From positions 32,788-96,787 of the forward strand of contig NZ_AJLN01000120.1 of the NCBI RefSeq assembly GCF_000317285.1: a stretch of 64,000 nucleotides of DNA, in the 5' to 3' direction. The notes under the pieces were generated by a model. That model made no database searches, had not been told where the DNA came from, and was given only the letters and a program-made list of their open reading frames with translations. Each line of letters starts with the position of its first letter. Position 1 is the stretch's first letter. Below, piece by piece: positions 8,398-17,600 of the stretch. The translations under genes were made by a program, and so were the position numbers. The stretch comes from Chlorogloeopsis fritschii PCC 6912. Lineage in GTDB: Bacteria > Cyanobacteriota > Cyanobacteriia > Cyanobacteriales > Nostocaceae.

Positions 8398-10568
8398 GGC
8401 AACATTTCAGCATACTTCCCAAAGTCGTTTTTGCCGATCGCTTGCCCTATTTTTTGAGATTCTCGCCAAGTTGCTCGTACTAAATACTTCATTGTAATAC
8501 ATCCGCCTTCGGCAGCAGCCAAAAATGCTGCTTTTAGTACAATATTCTTAATGTTTCCGCCAGAGAACCGAAACTGTCTTGCTAAAAACTCGTAATCAAT
8601 TCCTTCGTCTTGTGGCGCTTCTTTTGGGATCAGAATTTCCCAAATTTGCCGCCGTCGCTCCTCATCGGGAAAGGGAAACTCAATGATAAACTGCAAGCGT
8701 CGCATAAAGGCATCATCGATATTTTGGCGCAGGTTGGTTGCCAGAATCGTAATGCCTTCATACTGCTCCATTCGCTGCAAAAGATAAGCAATTTCAATAT
8801 TGGCATAGCGATCGTGAGCGTCGCGCACTTCAGATCGTTTTCCAAATAGCGCGTCTGCCTCATCAAAAAACAGAATTGCATTAGCATTCTCTGCCGCCGT
8901 AAAAATCCGTTCTAAGTTTTTTTCCGTTTCGCCGATATACTTGCTGACTACGCTAGATAGATTAATCTTATAGAGATCCAGCCCCAGAGCCTTGGCAATG
9001 ATCTCCGCAGACATGGTTTTACCCGTACCCGAAGGGCCAGCAAACAGAGCGCTCACACCACGATCATAAGCAAGCTTGCGTCCAAATCCCCATTCCTGCA
9101 AAACTTGATGGCGATGGACAACCCATTGATACATTTCCTGTAGCTGAGTCCGAGCATCGTCGGACAAAATGATATCATCCCAAGTGTAGAGTGGCTCGAT
9201 TTTGTGTGCTAATCCTGCTAAGTCATGTCCTGATTGCGATCGCGCTGCTGAGAATAAATCGCCAAGCAGCATCGAAGACTTGCTAGCATCGGAGTTTGAA
9301 ATTGCTGTTCGCCAACGCGATCGATTGCTAGCATCAACGACGGCAGCGGCAATTTGTCCTGGCATCAAACGAAAGCGATCGGCTAAGGTATTGAGAGCAA
9401 CTTCTGGTAGTAGGATATCGGCTTGATGTAAATGAGTCTGCCAACAAGCCAGTCGCTCAGAAAAGTTAGGAATAGTAAATGGAACAGCAATAACTCCGTT
9501 CGGATCTTGCCCAGAGGATATCCAGGGCTGGGTACCTGCAAGGACAACAATTCCTGCATAATGACTTAGCTCATCTAGTAAATTCTGGTAAGAAAAAATC
9601 TTTTCATCACTGCATAACGCATCCATTCCTTGCAGATACAAAATCGCTCTTTGCAAACAAGCTTCTCGCACTAAAAGCAGCACGATTTGCTCAAAATCTT
9701 CTTTAATCGCTACGAGCTGAGTCATATTTGCACTGACTAACTTGGCTCCGACTTCCGAGGCTAGTGCTTGAGCAGTCAGATTTTGATAGATATCGTCAGT
9801 CCCCTGAAAATAAAGTCGTAATGGTTGTTGTGTCTGCCAGCTTTGCAAAGTTAGCGATCGCAGTGCTTGTTTGATTGTGGTATTTAAGGGTAGCTCATCT
9901 AGGGATACTGAAGGCTTAACCATTTGGCAGTAGGGCAAAAGACGCAGATCTAAACCTTCCTGTTCTAGTAAAAGACGAACAATCTGCTCATCTAGCTTGA
10001 GGTAGTGAGCGAGGAGCGGTGGTTGACTTTGGTTGGTATCAGGAATCAAATGAATCAGTCTGTGACGAATTAACGGTGCATTAGAGACAAAATGAGCGCG
10101 ATGCAACAGCTTGGCTTCTGCTGACGAACAGAGTAAATTCAGCGCTAGGTCTACACTAGGACGTTTACGGGTAACATCATCTTGAAGATAGGCATAGAGA
10201 CGCTCGTAGCGCAGATCGACTTCAGGCGCTAAGGCGATGAAAATTAAATCGATATCGAATTCTGAAAGGCTAAAAGTATCTTTCAACCAACCCAAGCGAC
10301 TGCTATTGCTAATTGATTTGAGAGAAACTTGCTTTAATGCTTTTTCCCCAACTTGCAGTGTGGGAATTCCTGGTTCGCGATCTAAAAGACGCTCCACCTC
10401 TTCTCGACTAATATAAAGGCCTCGATAAGCATCAGTTGCCGCCTCTACTCCATAAACAGTTGGCGCTGTAGCTACTGCTTGCGCAATGAGAAGATCTAGT
10501 CTCCTCAAAGCATAAAGTAGATCGCCAAGACTTAAATTGCTAGCTTCTGGCACTAGTCGAATCACCAT
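8394..10568 (-). CDS. AAA+ ATPase of the contractile-injection-system (Afp15/Pvc15) type
   Basis: A 724-residue protein with a long helical N-terminal half and one C-terminal AAA+ domain: Walker A AGPSGTGKT (about 515), Walker B ILFFDEADALFGKRSE (about 568), sensor-1 ILATNLRQN, and arginine-finger region DDAFMRRLQFIIEFPFP. The string DAHDRYANIEIAYLLQ is typical of ATPases encoded with extracellular contractile injection systems, where they are thought to aid assembly. No sheath, tube or baseplate gene is visible nearby, so here it is an orphan or serves another complex. Classic AAA+ proteases or FtsH-like enzymes are excluded by the lack of a protease domain. Coupled to the YkgJ-like gene downstream. 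Confidence 0.82.
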   Translation of the reverse strand: MVIRLVPEASNLSLGDLLYALRRLDLLIAQAVATAPTVYGVEAATDAYRGLYISREEVERLLDREPGIPTLQVGEKALKQVSLKSISNSSRLGWLKDTFSLSEFDIDLIFIALAPEVDLRYERLYAYLQDDVTRKRPSVDLALNLLCSSAEAKLLHRAHFVSNAPLIRHRLIHLIPDTNQSQPPLLAHYLKLDEQIVRLLLEQEGLDLRLLPYCQMVKPSVSLDELPLNTTIKQALRSLTLQSWQTQQPLRLYFQGTDDIYQNLTAQALASEVGAKLVSANMTQLVAIKEDFEQIVLLLVREACLQRAILYLQGMDALCSDEKIFSYQNLLDELSHYAGIVVLAGTQPWISSGQDPNGVIAVPFTIPNFSERLACWQTHLHQADILLPEVALNTLADRFRLMPGQIAAAVVDASNRSRWRTAISNSDASKSSMLLGDLFSAARSQSGHDLAGLAHKIEPLYTWDDIILSDDARTQLQEMYQWVVHRHQVLQEWGFGRKLAYDRGVSALFAGPSGTGKTMSAEIIAKALGLDLYKINLSSVVSKYIGETEKNLERIFTAAENANAILFFDEADALFGKRSEVRDAHDRYANIEIAYLLQRMEQYEGITILATNLRQNIDDAFMRRLQFIIEFPFPDEERRRQIWEILIPKEAPQDEGIDYEFLARQFRFSGGNIKNIVLKAAFLAAAEGGCITMKYLVRATWRESQKIGQAIGKNDFGKYAEMLP

Positions 10569-10840
10569 ATGTGCTCAGGATGATAGTTGGGGATTAGATA
10601 AGCTGTTTCTATCCTTAACCGAATAAAATTTAAGCTTTCAGGGGTTAACTCCCAGTCTTTCTTCTCGGTTTCTTGCAATCCAATTTTCTCACAGAACTGC
10701 TTCTATCCAAGTTATGTCTTTCTTAACAGGTGGCTAGAGCGAAAGTCTTTACTGCCATCTGTATAGAAATGTTCTAGTTTCCCATAAGTTCCCCACTCAC
10801 AATGTAGTTTTTACTCTGAAATGTGTCGCTTTGGCAATTC

Positions 10841-10929
10841 TCAATAACCCTAAGGTGGGCACTGTCCACCATTTTAAAATAAAGGTTTGAGGAGAGTTAA
10901 GCAGTGTCCACTCTACAAAAATTGCTCAA
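10841..10929. repeat. GGTGGGCACTG-ended repeat, copy A
   Basis: Starts with aaggtgggcactgtccac and ends with gcagtgtccactctac, which are imperfect inverted repeats of each other around an AT-rich middle (ataaaggtttgagg). A second copy lies at 40634-40722 and matches across most of its length, including the trailing aaaaattgct. Size and terminal inversions resemble a MITE or palindromic interspersed repeat. Confidence 0.65.
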
Positions 10930-10932
10930 TAT

Positions 10933-10986
10933 AGCCTGCCTTCGCAGGCTTTGCCTGTTTAGCCTCAGACTTCTAATCTGAAGGCT
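10933..10986. repeat. Double-hairpin repeat (TTTGCCTGTTTAGCC spacer), copy A
   Basis: A hairpin agcctgc-cttc-gcaggct (10933-10950), a spacer tttgcctgtttagcc-like, then a second inverted repeat (gcctcagacttctaatctgaaggc). The same architecture with different but compensating stem bases occurs at 43106-43152, so base pairing rather than sequence seems conserved. It lies right after the stop of the coiled-coil membrane protein gene and could end its transcript. Confidence 0.55.
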
Positions 10987-10990
10987 TATA

Positions 10991-11716
10991 TTAACTAACA
11001 TCAATTCTGTCTTGCGATAAAAGTTCTGCTGCTTCTTGCAAAAGCTCATGTTGTTCTTGTTGAATTTGAGCTAATCGCTCTTGAATTTCTACCAATCTTT
11101 GCTGTTTATTAATGTGAAGCAATTGAGCATCGCCTGGTGGTAATATCGGTAATTTATCAGTTGTGCGATCGCTTGTTATTTTTTGAATAGTAAAACTGCC
11201 AATTTTAGTAAATGATAAAAAGCTAAGTTTAATTGCAACCAAAAGTAATTTGAAAGGAACTTGCAAGATTGACCAACTAGCTGTTTCAATCAAGCGTACA
11301 ATTGCTCTAATAATACTCCAAATTATCGATATAGCAAACAGCAGAATAATTAAACTAACAACTGGGTGATTAGTTGCCCAACTCAAGATTTCTAACAGTC
11401 GGAGAATAGCAGGGTGTTCTCTGAGCCAATCACCCAAAGAAGCAGAAATTGCAGTTTGAATAGCTGACGATGTTGAGTTGGGAATTTGTTCGGCAGTTTG
11501 CCATGCTTGCTCTAACGAATTTTTAGTTTGCTCCAAATTAGTAGTAACTGTATTAATTGCGCGATCGGTTGTTTGTGTTGCTGTTTGTTTCCAAGACTCG
11601 CCTATTTGCTGTGCTGAATCAGTTACAGAATTAATTTTGTGATCAAAAAAATATTTAGCCTGCTCAAAGCGTTGGAAGGCTCCTTCAGGCCAATTGATGT
11701 TAAGTTGAGGTTTCAT
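10991..11716 (-). CDS. Membrane protein with coiled-coil flanks, function unknown
   Basis: I do not recognise a family. The N-terminal part (about 15-95) is polar, Gln/Thr-rich and likely helical (repeats such as TTDRAINTVTTNLEQTKNSL). Residues about 105-135 form a strongly hydrophobic helix (PVVSLIILLFAISIIWSII), possibly followed by a second membrane-associated helix (ILQVPFKLLLVAIKLSFL). The C-terminal 45 residues are a Gln/Glu coiled coil ending with a run of EIQERLAQIQQEQHELL. I chose the ATG at 11716; extension to the TTG at 11755 adds 13 residues. Neighbours give no functional clue. Confidence 0.6.
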   Translation of the reverse strand: MKPQLNINWPEGAFQRFEQAKYFFDHKINSVTDSAQQIGESWKQTATQTTDRAINTVTTNLEQTKNSLEQAWQTAEQIPNSTSSAIQTAISASLGDWLREHPAILRLLEILSWATNHPVVSLIILLFAISIIWSIIRAIVRLIETASWSILQVPFKLLLVAIKLSFLSFTKIGSFTIQKITSDRTTDKLPILPPGDAQLLHINKQQRLVEIQERLAQIQQEQHELLQEAAELLSQDRIDVS

Positions 11717-11829
11717 AGAGCCACTGATAACCACATAGTAGGTGGGCAGCAACAATTTTCATCTCCATTTTGGCAAATGCGATCGCACAGAGTAGAGGAG
11801 TGGATTGGAGCGTCGAAATCTTCGTGCCC

Positions 11830-11875
11830 TCGTTACCGGGTTCAACCTGGTAACGATAAGTGGAGCCTCTGGCTC
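11830..11875. repeat. Interspersed double-palindrome repeat, copy 2
   Basis: Palindrome tcgttaccggg-ttcaa-cctggtaacga (11830-11856, one mismatch) followed by gagcc-tct-ggctc (11863-11875). Compared with copy 1 at 791-838 the two palindromes appear in the opposite order, meaning the element is inverted. It lies between the divergent starts of the membrane protein gene and the sigma-like gene. Confidence 0.7.
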
Positions 11876-11976
11876 TATCCCCAGTCACCGATCCCCAAAA
11901 CTCAATTCAGAGTTCTTTCTTAGCGAGCAATTCTACGCAATACTGAGAAAAGCTTGCTTTGTTTGCTAAAACTGTT

Positions 11977-12612
11977 ATGCATCACTTGGAGGAACAATTA
12001 CGCCGCTTAGTGAAAGAGGCTTGTGAATATCCAGCCGGAAATCCACAGCGTCAGAAGCGGCTCACCCAAATCATTCGTTTGGCTGCAAACAAACTCTGGA
12101 AGGAAAACACTCCATACTATCAAGATGCACTGCAACAAACTTGGTTGTATTTTTGCTCAAATATTTGTGGAGCATATGACGCTACACGTGGTTCTGTAAT
12201 CACCTGGCTAAATACTTATCTCAGATGGAGATTGCAAGACTTTTACCGTCAGCAGCAGGAGGAAAAGACTAAAAAAGCATTTCTCAATGTCAATCAATTC
12301 ATTTTTGGCGATCGCACTCAAATTTATCATCTGGAAGAAAACTTGGCTGCTCCACCAGATCTACCTCCAATTTTAGAAACTGTAAAGCTTTGGGTGGAAG
12401 AAGATATTGATGGAGAACTGGGTAGCACCCACATTCAAGGACATCCAGAAGTAAATTGTCAAGTGTTAATTTTGAAACGTTTACCACCAGAGGTAAGTTG
12501 GAAGGAGTTATCGGCAGAATTTGGTTTGTCCATTTCGACTTTAAGCAGTTTTTATCAGCGTCAATGTCTGCCACGCTTGCGTAAGTTTGCTGAAAGAGAA
12601 GGTTTTTTGTAA
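11977..12612 (+). CDS. Sigma-70-like factor, divergent
   Basis: The 211-residue product has the outline of a small sigma factor: a helical block about 20-90 that resembles region 2 (YQDALQQTWLYFCSN, ITWLNTYLRWRLQDFYRQQQ) and a C-terminal helix-turn-helix (VSWKELSAEFGLSISTLSSFYQRQCLPRLRKF, given here as its two ends) that resembles region 4. An acidic linker lies between. It could direct RNA polymerase to a special promoter set, or be a DNA-binding adaptor derived from sigma factors. No anti-sigma gene is adjacent. I use the ATG at 11977; an in-frame TTG at 11959 would add six residues. Confidence 0.62.
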   Translation: MHHLEEQLRRLVKEACEYPAGNPQRQKRLTQIIRLAANKLWKENTPYYQDALQQTWLYFCSNICGAYDATRGSVITWLNTYLRWRLQDFYRQQQEEKTKKAFLNVNQFIFGDRTQIYHLEENLAAPPDLPPILETVKLWVEEDIDGELGSTHIQGHPEVNCQVLILKRLPPEVSWKELSAEFGLSISTLSSFYQRQCLPRLRKFAEREGFL

Positions 12613-12640
12613 AAAAATACATTAAGTTTTCACTTTTCAT

Positions 12641-12671
12641 AGGATGTGGGGGTGAATTTTCCTCACATCCT
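12641..12671. terminator. Hairpin between convergent genes
   Basis: aggatgtg (12641-12648) pairs with cacatcct (12663-12670) across a 14-nt loop. It spans the stop codon of the hybrid kinase gene and lies 29 bp after the sigma-like gene, so it could stop transcription from both sides. Neither side has a strong U-run. Confidence 0.4.
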
Positions 12672-14636
12672 TACACTATTCCATCTGTCCCATTTTGTTT
12701 CATTCTCTAAGCTTTTCGATTCCTGACAAAGAATGTTGTGTAAATTTTGTAATAATTCTTTAGTTGTGTAAGGTTTGGCAATAAATGATTTAATGGCTGC
12801 AAACCCTGCAAGTTTATCGCTGGGTGCTAAACCGCTAACAGCAATAATTTTGACAAGCCCGTTAATTTTTTGTAAGGCGCGAATGGTAGTTGCACCATCC
12901 ATCGAGGGCATCATCATATCTACCAAAACCACGCTAATTTCATCTAGGTATTGGGCATACAGAGCGATCGCCTCAATTCCATCACTGGCTGTCAGCACCT
13001 TGTAATTGTAAGTTTCTAACGAAATTTTTGTAGTTTCTAGAATTCTAGCTTCGTCATCTACAACTAAAATCAATTCTCCGTTGCCTTTGAATATTTCTAA
13101 GTCTTCTCTGAAGAGCGTTGCTGTTGCCTCAACTGCTGGCAAGAAGATTTTAAATTCAGTTCCTTTACCAACCTTGCTATGTACGTTGACAAATCCACCG
13201 TGGCTTTTAATAATACCCCTAACAGTTGAAAGTCCCAACCCTGTACCTTTGCCAACTTCTTTTGTAGTAAAAAATGGCTCGAATATTCTATCCACTATTT
13301 CTGGAGGCATCCCCACTCCCGTATCTGCGATTGTAATCTGAATATGAGGCCCGACACTTGCATCTAAATTCATGCGAGCATAGTGTTCATCTATATATAT
13401 ATTCTCAGCATAAATACTGAGAGTGCCACCATTGGGCATGGCATCGCGAGCGTTGACTACTAAATTCATCAACACCTGATGCAAGTGCGTAGCATCTCCA
13501 ATTACAGCCCACAATTCTGGCTTAATATCTGTAAAAAGTTCAATCGATTTCGGAAATGTCTCTTCGACGATCTGCTTAATTTCTGAGAACAGGTGCCCAA
13601 CTTGCACAATCATCCGCTTACCTTCAACTCCGCGTGCAAATTGCAGCACTTGTTTAACCAAAGCGGCTCCCCGTTTAGCGTTAGCTTCTATTGTCCTCAT
13701 CATCTGCTGAGTTCGTTCATCGGTATTGGGGAGTTTGAGCTGCAATAATTGCGCTGCTGTCAGAATTGGAGTCAGGATATTGTTTAAGTCATGGGCAATA
13801 CCACCAGCAAGCGTGCCAATACTCTCCAGTCGTTGAGCGCGAAGAAATTGGTTTTCGAGTTGTTTTTTCTCTGTGATGTCGGTATTAACCGTTAAAATTG
13901 ATTTTGGTTTCCCATCTTGATCGCGCATCAAAGTCCAACGACTGGCAACAATAATCCCTTGCCCTTGTTTTGTGACTTGTTGCAATTCACCTTGCCACGA
14001 ACCATTTTCGGCTAGACTTTTGTAGATATTTTGGAGTTGAGATGTTGTTTCCGCTCGATACACAAGCTGATTCACCTTCTTGCCAACTGCTTCTTGAGAC
14101 TTCCATCCATACAGACTTTCAGCCCCTTTGTTCCAAAAATAAATTTGGTTGTCTAAGTCTTGAACGACAATGGCATCTGTGGTGATATCAAGCAAAGCAG
14201 CTTGTTCTTTGATTTGCAGATTTTGCTCCTGGAGTGTCTTTGTCAGATTCCGCAGTTTGAGATGAAGTTCGATCCTGGCTAAAACTTCCTCGTGTTGAAG
14301 TGGTTTGGTAATGTAATCTACTGCACCTAGACTCAAGCCTTTCACCTTATCGACTGTTTCGGCAAGTGCAGTCATAAAAATGATCGGAATATCTTTTGTT
14401 CGTTCATTAGCCTTCAAACGACGGCACGTTTCAAAACCGTCTATTTCCGGCATGAGTACGTCTAATAAAATCAAGTCGGGTGGAGCGTATTCTGCTCTAG
14501 CGATCGCACTTTCACCATCTTCAGCAATTAAGACTGTAAATCCAGCATCGGCTAACAAATCAAATAGAATTTCTAAATTACTAGGAATGTCATCGACAAT
14601 TAAGATGACGCCTTTTTTATTTAAATCAATATTCAT
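12663..14636 (-). CDS. Hybrid histidine kinase (REC-PAS-HisKA-HATPase-REC)
   Basis: 657 residues with an N-terminal receiver (about 10-125; VDDIPSN, LLDVLMPEIDG with phospho-acceptor Asp, and the Lys in DYITKP), a short coiled linker, a PAS domain (about 145-260), a HisKA H-box GTLAGGIAHDLNNILTP, an ATPase domain with NARDAMPNGG, ADTGVGMPPE and GTGLGLSTV boxes, and a second receiver (about 520-640; VDDEARI, VLVDMMMPSMDG). It has no transmembrane segment and is probably cytosolic. TGAGG stands 4 nt before the ATG. It starts 9 bp after the stop of the giant kinase gene, so the two form an operon and may relay phosphate to each other (inference). Confidence 0.9.
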   Translation of the reverse strand: MNIDLNKKGVILIVDDIPSNLEILFDLLADAGFTVLIAEDGESAIARAEYAPPDLILLDVLMPEIDGFETCRRLKANERTKDIPIIFMTALAETVDKVKGLSLGAVDYITKPLQHEEVLARIELHLKLRNLTKTLQEQNLQIKEQAALLDITTDAIVVQDLDNQIYFWNKGAESLYGWKSQEAVGKKVNQLVYRAETTSQLQNIYKSLAENGSWQGELQQVTKQGQGIIVASRWTLMRDQDGKPKSILTVNTDITEKKQLENQFLRAQRLESIGTLAGGIAHDLNNILTPILTAAQLLQLKLPNTDERTQQMMRTIEANAKRGAALVKQVLQFARGVEGKRMIVQVGHLFSEIKQIVEETFPKSIELFTDIKPELWAVIGDATHLHQVLMNLVVNARDAMPNGGTLSIYAENIYIDEHYARMNLDASVGPHIQITIADTGVGMPPEIVDRIFEPFFTTKEVGKGTGLGLSTVRGIIKSHGGFVNVHSKVGKGTEFKIFLPAVEATATLFREDLEIFKGNGELILVVDDEARILETTKISLETYNYKVLTASDGIEAIALYAQYLDEISVVLVDMMMPSMDGATTIRALQKINGLVKIIAVSGLAPSDKLAGFAAIKSFIAKPYTTKELLQNLHNILCQESKSLENETKWDRWNSVRM

Positions 14637-14645
14637 AAAACCTCA

Positions 14646-17600
14646 TTAAAATTTTTTGAGAAACTCTAAAATTTGTTTCCCTTTAAAAGCTTTAGCAAGT
14701 TGACGCAAATGAGTAGCAAAAGGAATCAATTTTTCATTCAATTCCTCTAATTTTGCAGCTTGTTGGGCAATGCCCCTCAAGTCACCTCTCATTGCTAAAT
14801 CTAGCAAAATCTGAAGCTCTTGGGCTGGTGGAGCTACAATCAGAGTCTGAGGCGTCAAATCAACAGAATGAATTAGATTATTATTTTCATTTTTTATCAT
14901 TCTGGCTTGGTTTTGTTCTTCATAAATCCATTCCAACCCCAAGTGAACCCGTAATTTTTCTAACAAATCTCCTACCCGAATCGGTTTAGCGAGAAAATCA
15001 TCACAACCGACTTCTCGACTCTGCGTTTGATCAAAATCAAAAACGCTTGCTGAGACGGCAATCACTACCACTTCTTTTAGTTCTGGTAACTTTCTGAGAC
15101 GGCGAGTGGCTTCAAATCCATCCATTCCACCCATTACCAAATCCATAAAAATCACATCAGGCTTAAATTCAAGCACTTTTTTTAGACAATCTAAGCCGTC
15201 TGTTGCTTCTATAACATCAAACCCTAAAGGCTGTAGTATATTGACCAAAATAGAGCGATTTGCCCATTTATCGTCTACTACTAAAACTTTACGTTTAGAA
15301 CCAACAAAACTAATAATCTTATTTTCATCAATGCTCTTTATATCAGTATTTTGTACAATTTCTGGTAAATCTAAATCCAGCCAAAAAACGCTCCCTTTAC
15401 CCAAAGTACTTTCCACCTTCAGTTCGCCACCCATTATTTGAACTAATTGACGGCTAATTGCCAATCCCAATCCTGTGCCTTCAGTCTTACGAATATCCTC
15501 ACCCACCTGCTGAAATGGCAAAAAAATCTCTTCTAATTGTTCGGGTGCAATGCCAATTCCTGTATCTTCTACTTGAAATCGAATTTTATGGATATTTGTC
15601 CTTTGTGTAGAATCACTCAACTGTTGAAAAATGACATCCACTTTGAAAGTTATACTACCTTTTTCTGTAAATTTGACTGCATTGCTAAGTAAATTAATCA
15701 AAACTTGGCGCAATCGTTTTTCATCGGCTCGAATTATTCTTGGTAGTGGAGATAGCGCTTTGTAAACTAAAGAAACTCCTTTTTTTTCGGCATTGATGCG
15801 ACAAATTTCAATTATGCTCTCCAGAAACTCCGAAAAATGGAACTCTTTTGGATAAAGTTCCATTTTCCGAGCTTCAATTTTAGAAATGTCTAAAATATCG
15901 TTAATAAGTGTGAGTAAGTGCTCACCACATTGATAAATAATATTTACTCCGTTCTTTTGCCGTTCTGTTAAATTTTTGTCTTTTTGAAGGATTTGAGCAT
16001 AGCCCAAAATACCATTGAGTGGGGTACGAAGTTCATGACTCATGTTAGCCAGGAATTCGCTTTTAGCACGATTAGCGGCTGCGGCAGCTTCTTCTGCTCG
16101 TTGGCGATCGCGAATTTCTTGTTGTAGTTGTAAATTCTTATCTTGCAACTCTAGGGTGCGCTGTTGTACTTTTGCTTCTAGCGTCCGATTATATTCCTCC
16201 AAATCGTTATAAAGACGGGCATTTTCAATTGATATTGCTGCTTGCGAGGATAAAAGTTGCAAAACTTCCAATCTTTCTGGCGTAAAAGCTCCAGCAGTCA
16301 ATTTATTTTCTAAATAAAGAATGCCAATCAACTTACCTTGATTAACAATGGGCGTGCATAAAATAGATTTTGGCTTGTGGTTAAGAATATAACTATCTGT
16401 TGTAAATACCCCTTCATGAGTGGCATCATTCAATACAACATTCTCATGAGTACGGCGCACGTAATTGAGAACAGCTATTGGTAGCTGCTGACTTGAATCT
16501 ACAGGTATTGATTCTTGCACTTTTATTTCATTTTGCCGGACACTTGCTGATGCTTCTATAAGTAATATATCTGCCTTTTCTAAGATTAGAAATCCTATTT
16601 CAGCACCAGCATTTTCCATCACAATTTGCATTAATTTAGTCAGCAACTTTTCTAAAACAATTTCACCAGAAAGAGCTTGTGAGGCTTTCATTACTGCGGC
16701 TAAATCAAAAACTACAGGAATATCTGTAGTTGTAGAGCCGATTGTTAGATTCATCTCTGAGCCTTGAGTTTTTCGCTCCCAGATGCGAGAGAAAATTTGA
16801 GGATATTTTGCTTCCAAATATCTAACTTTTGCTGTTGCTCCCCAGCGAATATATCCGTAGTAAGCATCAGTTAAATAAGTCTGAGCTACTTTTTCTCTAC
16901 CACGCTCAAAATAAAACTTTGCTGCCAGTTCATTTGCAAGTGCTTCTTCCTGAATGTATCCTTGCTCCCTAGCCCCAGCAATGGCTTGATCGTAAAGTGC
17001 GATCGCGCGATCAGCTTGTCCTAAAATCCGTGCTTTTTCTGCCTCTACCAAGTCATATTTATGCTGAAAATTCATTGGGGCATGGGAAGCCCAAATTTGC
17101 ATTTTTTCCTGATTACTAATGACTCTACTGAAGAGATATTCTTGTTGTGAAAGTGAAAGTGACGCTGATGGATAGATTGCAAGTTGTGCTAGAGAATCGT
17201 AGAAATGGAATACTGGTACCGCAAAAAATGCTTTCACCCCATCTAAATACTGTTCTGCTTGAACTCCATTTTCTGATGCGCGATCGTACTCTCCAAATAG
17301 ATAACAAAGAATTAATTTATTTAAATAAAAGTAGTGAAGCCCAGTTCTGTCATTAGCTTCCTTTAGCAGCGGTAAAGATTTCTCTTCGTTGTATACTTCA
17401 CCGAGTAAACAGCAGCCATTTTCAGAAGGTTGCAGTAAGTTTAGAACTGACTGTTGAAATATCTGATTCCAAATCAAGGCGTTTTCTTGCTTGAGTTGAG
17501 CCAGGGCATTACTAATTGTTGCCATTTCTTTTTCAAGTTTTGTCAGTTCCTGACCTATGTAATAAGAATATTGGCATTTTTGCATGGCGGCATAGCCACC

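Larger units (their letters stand above)
10569..10990. other. Intergenic region with two small repeats
   Basis: About 420 bp without a credible gene, upstream of the AAA+ ATPase gene and downstream of a coiled-coil membrane protein gene (both minus strand). The part next to the ATPase presumably holds its promoter, though no convincing -35/-10 pair was seen. The part from 10841 holds two repeat elements described separately. Confidence 0.6.

Noticed and set aside
8394..10568. Complete contractile injection system locus
   Set aside because: No sheath, tube, baseplate or spike gene was seen on either side.
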